A stretch of DNA of 64,000 bases from a virus, in IMG/VR virus record IMGVR_UViG_3300025536_000010, positions 62,001-126,000 of that record; one strand, written 5' to 3'. A model generated the notes under the pieces. That model did no database searches, was not told the DNA's origin, and saw only the letters and a list, made by a program, of their open reading frames with translations. Positions 40,826 to 47,759 of the stretch are shown here, piece by piece; the stretch's first letter is position 1; every line of letters begins with the position of its first letter. The position numbers and the translations under genes are program-made.

Positions 40826-41959
40826 ATGGTGACGGCTCAGACCACTGGGAACGGTATCATCGACGGCAACAACCTGCAACAGGCTCTCACGACTGCCGGG
40901 TTGCGCGCAATCATCGGATTCACGGCGGCGCTGACAGCGCTGCTGCCAAAGATGCGGGCGAACCACTACTGGGTCGCGGACGTGTTCGCGGAGAGCATTC
41001 TCCAGTTCAAGTACGGCGTGGCCTTCACGCTGCAAAAGGCGATCAAGCTGAGCCAGATCGACCTGGCGGCGAGTATGTTCAACGGCGCGCGTCTGGACAT
41101 GCGCCTGGACGGGCTCAGGTCGCTGCGCATTGCAGAGTCGTTCGCGGCGTACAAGCACGGCATGAAGCCGATCATCCTGTGGAAGCGTCCCGACGGTCGC
41201 TACATTGTTCTGGAAGGCAATCACATTCTGTGCGCTTGCCGGGCGATGGGGATCGAGACACTGTGGGCCTACGTCATCGAGTGCGACGAAGCGACCGCAG
41301 GGCTTATCACGCGCAGCTGGAACACCGTGCAAGGGTTCGGCCAAAAAGAAGAGGACAGCTACACCCTGGCGGTGGATGAACTGACCTCGCGCGGCGAAGC
41401 CGCCGTCGTGCTCCAGACGATCAAGGACGTCGCTAAGATTTGGGGCCTGCGGTGGAAGCGGCTCCAGGAGCGCTACCGTCAGCGCCTGTTCCTCAATCAC
41501 ATGTTCAAGGCCAAAATCGACGGGGGGTTGGGCTTGAAGCCGCACGGGCACACGGACTGTTTCAGCGAGCGGACGATTGAGGCCATCATGGGCCTCAACG
41601 ACGCCGAGAAACAGCGTGAACTGTCCGAAGCTATCATGAACCACGGATTCTCGTGGGGTGTGGTCAGCAACATCGTCGCTACCAGCACGGAAGGCATGGC
41701 AGCGTTTAAGGCAGCCATCGTCACATGGACAAACGCGACGTCGGGTACGTCGCTTGATGGTACGGTGGTGCGTGTTCGGCTCACCGAACAACAGCGGATC
41801 AAGAAAGCGATTGATTCGTTTGCAAAGAGCCTCGACAGCATGCCCGACGATCTGGCCAAGGCATGCACCGCCAGCGTTGTCATGTCTCTGCGCCCGAAAC
41901 TCGACAAAATCTTGCAGCGCTGCCCGGTCATTCGGGAGGCTACCTATGGCAAGTATTGA
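40826..41959 (+). CDS. ParB-like domain protein
   Basis: 377 residues; ATG 40826 behind GTGAAAGGAGTTTTATC. Residues about 90-152 match the ParB/Srx fold: a leading RLDGLRSLRIAESFAAYKHG, a PIILWKRPDGRYIVLEGNH strand-turn-strand with the GNH motif (131-133), then ACRAMGIETLWAYVIE. In family members this domain binds nucleotides, and some act as DNA nucleases or CTP-dependent clamps. The remainder is helical and contains a possible helix-turn-helix near 195-215 (LQTIKDVAKIWGLRWKRLQ). No ParA is visible in the window. It could bind DNA or regulate transcription. Confidence 0.6.
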   Translation: MVTAQTTGNGIIDGNNLQQALTTAGLRAIIGFTAALTALLPKMRANHYWVADVFAESILQFKYGVAFTLQKAIKLSQIDLAASMFNGARLDMRLDGLRSLRIAESFAAYKHGMKPIILWKRPDGRYIVLEGNHILCACRAMGIETLWAYVIECDEATAGLITRSWNTVQGFGQKEEDSYTLAVDELTSRGEAAVVLQTIKDVAKIWGLRWKRLQERYRQRLFLNHMFKAKIDGGLGLKPHGHTDCFSERTIEAIMGLNDAEKQRELSEAIMNHGFSWGVVSNIVATSTEGMAAFKAAIVTWTNATSGTSLDGTVVRVRLTEQQRIKKAIDSFAKSLDSMPDDLAKACTASVVMSLRPKLDKILQRCPVIREATYGKY

Positions 41960-42284
41960 CACCGACTACGTCCGCCGGAAATTCGGCGACGGGCACTGGC
42001 GAACGTTCGACGAGATGGCAGCGGCGGCGGCAACGGACGTGCCCGCTGCCGAGGCCATTCGCGTCTGCCTATCGAAGGGGCGGGGGTACGCAAAGAAGAC
42101 GCGCGAAGATCAGTACCGCCTCGGCGTCCGTGCAATGGTCTGCCGCGTTTTCGGACAACTCCAGCGAGACGGCTGGACCGACAGCCGAGCGCGCGACGCG
42201 ACAGACGAACAAGAGTACCGCATCCTGACTGAAACTGAACGGAAACCGACGACGCGCGATCGTTGGACAAAGGCCGGCGACTGA
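41946..42284 (+). CDS. Small basic hypothetical protein
   Basis: 112 residues; ATG 41946 behind CATTCGGGAGGCTACCT, overlapping the ParB-like gene by 14 bases, so the two are translationally coupled. Charged and helical; contains FDEMAAAAATDVPAAEAIRV and a central basic patch (KGRGYAKKTREDQYR). Could be a partner of the ParB-like protein or a small DNA-binding protein; not recognised. A hairpin with T5 follows. Confidence 0.55.
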   Translation: MASIDTDYVRRKFGDGHWRTFDEMAAAAATDVPAAEAIRVCLSKGRGYAKKTREDQYRLGVRAMVCRVFGQLQRDGWTDSRARDATDEQEYRILTETERKPTTRDRWTKAGD

Positions 42285-42307
42285 GCCAGCCTTGACGTCG
42301 AGAACCG

Positions 42308-42348
42308 AAAGACCCATGCTACCCTTATAGGGAGTATGGGCCTTTTTC
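42308..42348 (+). terminator. Terminator-like hairpin
   Basis: GACCCATGCTACCCT and AGGGAGTATGGGCC form an imperfect stem around TAT and are followed by TTTTTC. The T-run begins the 18-base repeat at 42342. Confidence 0.55.
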
Positions 42349-42359
42349 TTACCTATCAG
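42342..42359 (+). repeat. 18-bp exact repeat, copy 2
   Basis: CTTTTTCTTACCTATCAG, identical to 1235-1252, again directly after a hairpin. Confidence 0.7.
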
Positions 42360-42371
42360 CCAGGGACGGCG

Positions 42372-43244
42372 ATGGAAACCAACTGCCAGGTCTGCCCTCC
42401 CCAATGCGCGTCGGTCTTCGACCGCGTTGTGGTTAGCCACCTGATCCGCGGCCAGACCCGCGTCATGTGGGAACTGCTCGACACTTTCACAGACCCAGGC
42501 CCGCTCACCTTCCAGCTGCAAGTTGGCACCACGAACAACTCGGACGCAGACGACTGGGAAGACGTCGGCCTGCCTGTGGTCGATCAGTATTTCGCGTTCG
42601 ACCCGGACCAGCGCGTTTGGGGCAAAACGAACTGGACGCACTACCGCGTCGCGCTGACGACGAGTCTGGGCACCTACACCAGCGCACCAACTGGCGGCAT
42701 GGGCATCTTGCCGCGCCGCTGGTGGCGGCTAGCCCGCAACGTCGTCCGACAGCGACTGGTGGAGTTCAACAAAGGCCCTGGCGGCCAGGAAGGCTACCTG
42801 CTCAAACGGCGCTGGACCGGCGAGAACTGCCCCACTTGCCTCGACTACCAGACCAGAGAAAGTCGCAACCCGGACTGCCCCGACTGCTACGGCACCGGCA
42901 AGAAGTGCGGCTACTTCTACCCGATGGCCTGCGTCTGGGCTGAGTTGTCTCCCAAGGCCCACCACACCGACCTGGACGCCGGCCAGGGCCGCGCCACGGT
43001 CAACGACATCATCGTCAGCGCCAAAATGGCGGCTACCTACCTGATGTCCGAAGGAGACGTTTGGGTCGCCAAGGAATCGGACGACCGTTACTACGTTCAC
43101 GAGGTCCAGCACACCAGCGAGATGAAAGGCGTGCCGTTGGTGGCCGAGGTGAAAATGCGGCCGGTGCCGTTCACGTCAGCTGTCTACAGCATTGCGATCC
43201 CTCAGCAAGACGAGGCCAAAGACACGCCCGAGGAGGACGACTGA
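42372..43244 (+). CDS. Putative neck/head-tail connector protein with zinc-finger-like cysteines
   Basis: 290 residues from ATG 42372; ATG 42336 is in frame but lies inside the terminator hairpin. The N-terminus has CQVCPPQC. Around 152-182 the pattern CPTCLDYQ ... CPDCYGTGKKCGYFYP is like the zinc-binding CxxC pairs seen in some myovirus neck proteins. An Ig-like beta region precedes it (LTFQLQVGTTNNSDADDWED) and a beta domain follows. It begins the neck and tail module. Function inferred from position and the cysteine pattern. Confidence 0.55.
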   Translation: METNCQVCPPQCASVFDRVVVSHLIRGQTRVMWELLDTFTDPGPLTFQLQVGTTNNSDADDWEDVGLPVVDQYFAFDPDQRVWGKTNWTHYRVALTTSLGTYTSAPTGGMGILPRRWWRLARNVVRQRLVEFNKGPGGQEGYLLKRRWTGENCPTCLDYQTRESRNPDCPDCYGTGKKCGYFYPMACVWAELSPKAHHTDLDAGQGRATVNDIIVSAKMAATYLMSEGDVWVAKESDDRYYVHEVQHTSEMKGVPLVAEVKMRPVPFTSAVYSIAIPQQDEAKDTPEEDD

Positions 43245-43573
43245 TGCCGCACACGCCACGACGGTTCGCCTCGACCACGGGTATCTCGCCCGAACTGCTC
43301 CAGCGCCCGGTAGATCACCACCCGCCCATTCCGATCCGCCGCGGCGAGAAGCGCAGCGAGGAACCACAAACACCACAAGGAAAGCGTCGCCGACTCGGAC
43401 TGGGCAAGCTCAACATGCACACCTACGAGCCGGACCCGGTGCAACTTTTGAAAACCTTGTTCGGAAAGGAGCCGACGACCAATGGTTACACCGGCCAACT
43501 GGTGCTTGCCAACAACGCCAGTTTCACAGCCAGACCCGGGACGCAAAACCCTGGTGCCGATAAGCCCAAGTAG
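43244..43573 (+). CDS. Small basic hypothetical protein
   Basis: 109 residues; ATG 43244 overlaps the upstream stop (TGATG). Hydrophilic and Pro/Arg-rich (HHPPIPIRRGEKRSEEPQTP; GKRRRLGLGKLN), probably disordered. Its end overlaps the likely start of the next gene by 92 bases in another frame. No family recognised. Confidence 0.5.
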   Translation: MPHTPRRFASTTGISPELLQRPVDHHPPIPIRRGEKRSEEPQTPQGKRRRLGLGKLNMHTYEPDPVQLLKTLFGKEPTTNGYTGQLVLANNASFTARPGTQNPGADKPK

Positions 43574-44180
43574 CCTGTGCATGATGGGCTGGCGCCCCAT
43601 CATGATTACCGGCCTCCTCCGCGACCTGATGACGCGGAAGTTCAACGGCGAACCGAATAACATCGAGGAGCCAGACCTCAAACACCTGGTCTGGCGTGAG
43701 GATGAACGGACTGGTATCCTAATAGAGAGCATTCACCGTTGGCGCGGGGATCTGGTCGAGAAGCGACCCGCGATTATCGTGAAGCTCAACGCCCGACAAA
43801 ACGTCCGCATGGGTATCGCGGACCTCGTCGGGCCAACCGAACAAGGCAACATGCGCTACTGCACATTCTGGGTGGGTAGCCACACCTTGTTCTGCATCCA
43901 CGGATCGGGTGCGAGTGTGGAAATCCTGGCGACGGAGGTGCAACGCCACCTCACGGGTTTCGGCCCGGTCGTTCGCCAGTACCTGCGCCTGCCCCAGTGG
44001 CAGGTGACAGAAGTCGGCGCCGTCTCTGAGATCGAGGAGGCTCGGGAGTCCTTTGTCATCCCCATCACCGTAGGCTGGGCCTACGATGAACAGTGGGAAC
44101 TGGGGCTGGAGTCGCTCAAGCTCAGAAAGGTGCCTTTGAGTGTCCTGTTGGACGGGGCGCTCGTTCAGGAAACGAAGTGA
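43482..44180 (+). CDS. Putative tail terminator/completion protein
   Basis: 232 residues from ATG 43482, which has GGAAAGGAG 11 bases upstream. ATG 43602 (MITGLLRDLMTRKF) would give a more typical N-terminus but lacks a ribosome site. The core is a mixed alpha/beta domain (AIIVKLNARQNVRMGIADLV, MRYCTFWVGSHTLFCIHG, VEILATEVQRHLTGFGPVVR). This size, fold pattern and placement directly before the sheath gene suit tail terminator or neck proteins such as T4 gp3/gp15-type factors. The assignment is by position. Confidence 0.5.
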   Translation: MVTPANWCLPTTPVSQPDPGRKTLVPISPSSLCMMGWRPIMITGLLRDLMTRKFNGEPNNIEEPDLKHLVWREDERTGILIESIHRWRGDLVEKRPAIIVKLNARQNVRMGIADLVGPTEQGNMRYCTFWVGSHTLFCIHGSGASVEILATEVQRHLTGFGPVVRQYLRLPQWQVTEVGAVSEIEEARESFVIPITVGWAYDEQWELGLESLKLRKVPLSVLLDGALVQETK

Positions 44181-44211
44181 CCACACTCTTTACGCACGGA
44201 GGCATGCCAGG

Positions 44212-47067
44212 ATGGCTACTTACGTTCTGCCGCAAGTTCTGGTGTTCCAGGACTTCCGCATTGTCCCTTCCGCTGTTGCCAACCCCCTGCGGGCGCACAT
44301 CTCCGGCGGCCACGCGAAGCTGATTCGCTATGCCGATGAAGACGAGCGCGAAGACGGGCGGCTTGGCGTCTACGACCGCTTGCTGGCAACCAGCTACCTC
44401 TGGCCCGAACGGCCGGCGGGCGGCAAAGCCAACTTCGAGTACGTCAAGCTCTGGATGAAGGACGCGCTGCTCCTGTACTTCCAGGACACCATCGGTGCCG
44501 GTTCCACCATCACCAAGCTGACCGGCTACAACAACCGCGTGAAGTCGGCCTCCGTGAGCTTCGCCGAGAACGCGGACGATCCCGATACCTACCCGCGCAA
44601 CGCCGCCTTGCTGGACCGCGACGTCAAGGCCGGCGATGTAGTCAAGGTCCGCGGCATCACCGACGACGACGAGTCGGTAACCCTCTGGACCTACGTCAAG
44701 AGCGTCATCGGCGAGGAAGTCGCCTCGACCATCGCGTCGGCGACCAGCGACGCCAGCAACGCCGACACGCAGTCGGCGGACAGCAGCGTCACGCAGATCG
44801 CCGGTGTCGAAAACTGCGTCACGTTGACCCCGGATCATTCGGCCTACGACGGCCTGGAGTCCGGCGACATCAACGAAACCTATGACATCATCGTCATCCA
44901 GGGCTCGGTGAACGGCGACTTCACCACGGCCAAGCTGCGCATCCTGTCCGGCTCTGGCGACGACGACGTCGCCGAAGTCACCCCGGAGGCAGCCGGCGAC
45001 CCCACCGACATCGGCACCCGCGGCCTCACCGTGACCTTCGACAAGGACGCCGGCCCGGCTTGCTCCGACTCTGCGGAAGCCGAAGAAGTCACGGCGGACG
45101 ACCTGCACGTCGGGCAGCGTTGGCAGGTGAGCGTTTCGCAGTCGTTCACGGCCCCCACGCCGACCAGCGGCGGCGATTACGAGGGTGACAACGACACGAC
45201 CTACATCGTCACGGTGTCGCGCGGCGGACTGTACGCGGCCGACGTGCCGCCGCAGATCAAGGTGACCACGACCAACGGCGTCGACATGAGCGGCCCGACC
45301 AGCATCACGGCTGCGTCGACCGAGTTCGAGATCGGCACCAACGCCGTGACCATCGAGTTCACCGGCACCGGCCTGCGCACGGGCGACCGTTACTACGTCG
45401 ACGTGACCGGCATCAAGGAAGGGCCGATGCGGATCATCGAGTTGGGGCACAACCTCAACACCGACATTCCGGCCGGCAGCGAAGTCGACCTGACGCTGTT
45501 CATCCGCAAGCCGCTCCTCCAGATCGAGCAGAACCGCCAGGGTTTTGCCCCGCTGACCAACTGGGACGTCAGCGAGACGGAGATCACCGTCAACGAAGGC
45601 ATCATCGCTTACGACGAGACGTGGACCGACTCGGGCGTGCAGCAGGCGCTGGACGTCTACTCGGAGTCGTCCAAGAGCTACGGCGTCCTCTTCGTCGAGG
45701 TGCGCTACTGGCTCCAGGATCTCTGTCACGAGGTCGGCACGCTCCAGGACGTGGGCCTCATCAACGACCAGATCTCCGGTGCCCTGCACCCGGACAACCC
45801 TTTGAAGTGGGGTGTGTTCAAGGCGCTGGAGAACAGCAACGGCGCGGAGGTGAAGTACACCTCTGTCTGCGACCCCGACGATGACGAGTCGTGGGCGGAC
45901 GTGCTGGAACTGCTGCTCGGGCGTGACGACGTCTACGGCCTCGTGCCGCTGACCCGCCGCCGCGTGCCGCTCGACCTGTACGCCGCGCACGTCAAGGCGA
46001 TGTCCAGCCCCGAGCAGGGCCTGTGGCGCGTCCTGTGGGTCAACCAGGAAGGCATCCCGGAGATCCCGGTGGTGTCGGCCGGTTCGACCGTCCAGGGACA
46101 CGTCGAGGCCACCACCTCGGACGGCGAACACGCCCTGGGTGTCGTCAGCGATGATGCGTTGACCTCGGGCAGCCAGTACACCATTCTGCGCTGCACCAGC
46201 GGCAACGCGGACTTCATCGCCAACGGCGTGCAGGCCGGCGACGTCGTGCGGATGCTCTACACCGGCGACGGCTTCGGCAACGAAGAGTACAGCGAATACC
46301 TGGTGGACGAGGTGCAGGCCGAAGACCAGCTGCGGTTGCTAACCGGCCCCGACGCGCCGATCAGCGTGGCTGCCAAGTTCGAGGTTTGGCGGAACTTGAC
46401 GGCGACCGAAGAGGCCGACGAGATCGCACGCAACTCCGGGGCCTGGGGCGACCGGCGCATCCGGTCCACCTGGCCCGACCGGATCGAGTCGGCCGGCACG
46501 GTGATGGAAGGCTACTTCCTCAACGCCGCGCTCGCCGGGCTGCGTTCCGGCGTGCTGCCACACCAAGGTATGACGCACCTGGAGATCGTCGGCTTCACGG
46601 ACGTTCCGCGGTCGACCAGCAAGTTCAACCGGGCGCAGCTGGACACCCTGGCCCTGGGCGGCACCTGGGTCGTCACGCAGGATCTGCGCGGGCTGGAAAC
46701 GGACCTCGGCCAGATCTTCTCCCGGCACGCGCTGACGACGGGCGGCTACAGCGACATCAACCAGCGGGAAGAAATGCTGACGGCAAACGTCGACAGCATC
46801 AGCTACCGCTTCAAAGACCACTTCAAGCCCTTCATCGGCGTGACGAACGTCACGCCGGTCATCCAGAAGCGGTTGCAAGTGGAAGTGGAAAACCTGGTCG
46901 AGGTGCTCAAGACGGAAGCGGAAACGCAAAACTTGGGCGGCCAGCTGATCTCGGGCACCATCGTCGAGCTTCGTCCGCACCTGACGCTGCTCGACCGCTA
47001 CGTTCTCAAAATGAACATCGTGGTGCCCTATCCGTTCAACAACTTCGAGATCCACCTGATGATCTAA
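44212..47067 (+). CDS. Tail sheath protein
   Basis: 951 residues; ATG 44212 with CACGGAGGCATGCCAGG upstream. Contractile sheath: the C-terminal 300 residues follow sheath proteins, with GYFLNAALAGLRSGVLPHQG, THLEIVGFTDVPRS, an ELRPHLTLLDRYVLKMNIVV strand and a terminal YPFNNFEIHLMI. The N-terminal and middle parts contain beta domains of surface-insertion type, making it longer than the T4 sheath (659 residues). The tube gene follows after a hairpin. It contracts to drive the tube through the host envelope. Confidence 0.88.
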   Translation: MATYVLPQVLVFQDFRIVPSAVANPLRAHISGGHAKLIRYADEDEREDGRLGVYDRLLATSYLWPERPAGGKANFEYVKLWMKDALLLYFQDTIGAGSTITKLTGYNNRVKSASVSFAENADDPDTYPRNAALLDRDVKAGDVVKVRGITDDDESVTLWTYVKSVIGEEVASTIASATSDASNADTQSADSSVTQIAGVENCVTLTPDHSAYDGLESGDINETYDIIVIQGSVNGDFTTAKLRILSGSGDDDVAEVTPEAAGDPTDIGTRGLTVTFDKDAGPACSDSAEAEEVTADDLHVGQRWQVSVSQSFTAPTPTSGGDYEGDNDTTYIVTVSRGGLYAADVPPQIKVTTTNGVDMSGPTSITAASTEFEIGTNAVTIEFTGTGLRTGDRYYVDVTGIKEGPMRIIELGHNLNTDIPAGSEVDLTLFIRKPLLQIEQNRQGFAPLTNWDVSETEITVNEGIIAYDETWTDSGVQQALDVYSESSKSYGVLFVEVRYWLQDLCHEVGTLQDVGLINDQISGALHPDNPLKWGVFKALENSNGAEVKYTSVCDPDDDESWADVLELLLGRDDVYGLVPLTRRRVPLDLYAAHVKAMSSPEQGLWRVLWVNQEGIPEIPVVSAGSTVQGHVEATTSDGEHALGVVSDDALTSGSQYTILRCTSGNADFIANGVQAGDVVRMLYTGDGFGNEEYSEYLVDEVQAEDQLRLLTGPDAPISVAAKFEVWRNLTATEEADEIARNSGAWGDRRIRSTWPDRIESAGTVMEGYFLNAALAGLRSGVLPHQGMTHLEIVGFTDVPRSTSKFNRAQLDTLALGGTWVVTQDLRGLETDLGQIFSRHALTTGGYSDINQREEMLTANVDSISYRFKDHFKPFIGVTNVTPVIQKRLQVEVENLVEVLKTEAETQNLGGQLISGTIVELRPHLTLLDRYVLKMNIVVPYPFNNFEIHLMI

Positions 47068-47089
47068 GCATCAGGTAGCGAAGCACCAG

Positions 47090-47114
47090 CCCCGGGGCCT
47101 GGACGGCCCCGGGG
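47090..47114 (+). terminator. Hairpin after sheath gene
   Basis: CCCCGGGGCC (47090-47099), loop TGGAC, GGCCCCGGGG (47105-47114). There is no T-run (TGTCTCAATCC follows), so termination is uncertain. Confidence 0.5.
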
Positions 47115-47186
47115 TGTCTCAATCCTAACAAGGAAGCCGCTGCGGGCCTGGTAAACCGCGGCTAAACCGCACGGAGGTTTCTCGAA

Positions 47187-47645
47187 ATGGCAGACGTGTA
47201 TACGAAAGCCGAAGTCGATTTCGGCGGGGCCATGACGGCCGAAAAGGGCATCGTCGTGCAGTTCGGTGTGCTGCTCCAGAACATCCAGCTGCAATACAGT
47301 CAGAACGTGACCCGGCTCTACGAGTTGGGCAAGGCCGGCGGGAAGACGAAGGTCTACTACGTCTCCGGCCGGTCGCAGGGACAGGCCACGCTCGCGCACG
47401 TCATCGGGCCGGGCGATCAGGTCAAGCAGTTCTACGAAAAGTACGGTGACGTTTGTCAAGCCGACGTCAACTCGCTCGATCTGGACGTCGAGCCGAACAC
47501 CTGCGCCGCGAAGGGCGGCCCTTCCATCAAGTCGTGGAAGTGCAAGTATTGCGTCCTCATCAACGTCGGCATGTCCGTGGCCGCGCAGGACTTCGTCATC
47601 AACACGCAGGGTACGGTCATGTTCTCCGGCCTGGAAGTCAACTAA
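47187..47645 (+). CDS. Tail tube protein
   Basis: 152 residues; ATG 47187 behind CGCACGGAGGTTTCTCGAA. Small and beta-rich with a central helix: VDFGGAMTAEKGIVVQFGVL, NIQLQYSQNVTRLYELG, the segment KTKVYYVSGRSQGQATLAHV and a C-terminal strand pair. A protein of about 150 residues directly after the sheath gene is the expected tube protein of contractile tails. Four cysteines occur (CQAD, TCAAK, KCKYC). Confidence 0.82.
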   Translation: MADVYTKAEVDFGGAMTAEKGIVVQFGVLLQNIQLQYSQNVTRLYELGKAGGKTKVYYVSGRSQGQATLAHVIGPGDQVKQFYEKYGDVCQADVNSLDLDVEPNTCAAKGGPSIKSWKCKYCVLINVGMSVAAQDFVINTQGTVMFSGLEVN

Positions 47646-47668
47646 CCAGGCACGCCGCGCAGTCATAG

Positions 47669-47689
47669 GCTAAAAGCCAGATTTTGGAT
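47669..47689. promoter_or_regulatory. AT-rich intergenic motif, copy 7
   Basis: GCTAAAAGCCAGATTTTGGA lies 24 bases after the tube gene and before a terminator hairpin, 70 bases upstream of the spike gene. Confidence 0.5.
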
Positions 47690-47690
47690 C

Positions 47691-47717
47691 GGGGCCGGGG
47701 GTGACCCCGGCCCCTTT
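47691..47717 (+). terminator. Rho-independent terminator
   Basis: GGGGCCGGGG (47691-47700), loop GTGA, CCCCGGCCCC (47705-47714), TTT. It ends the sheath-tube unit. Confidence 0.75.
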
Positions 47718-47759
47718 CCCAGGGCCAGCGAGCCCATAACCGTACCGAAAGGTGCTAAC

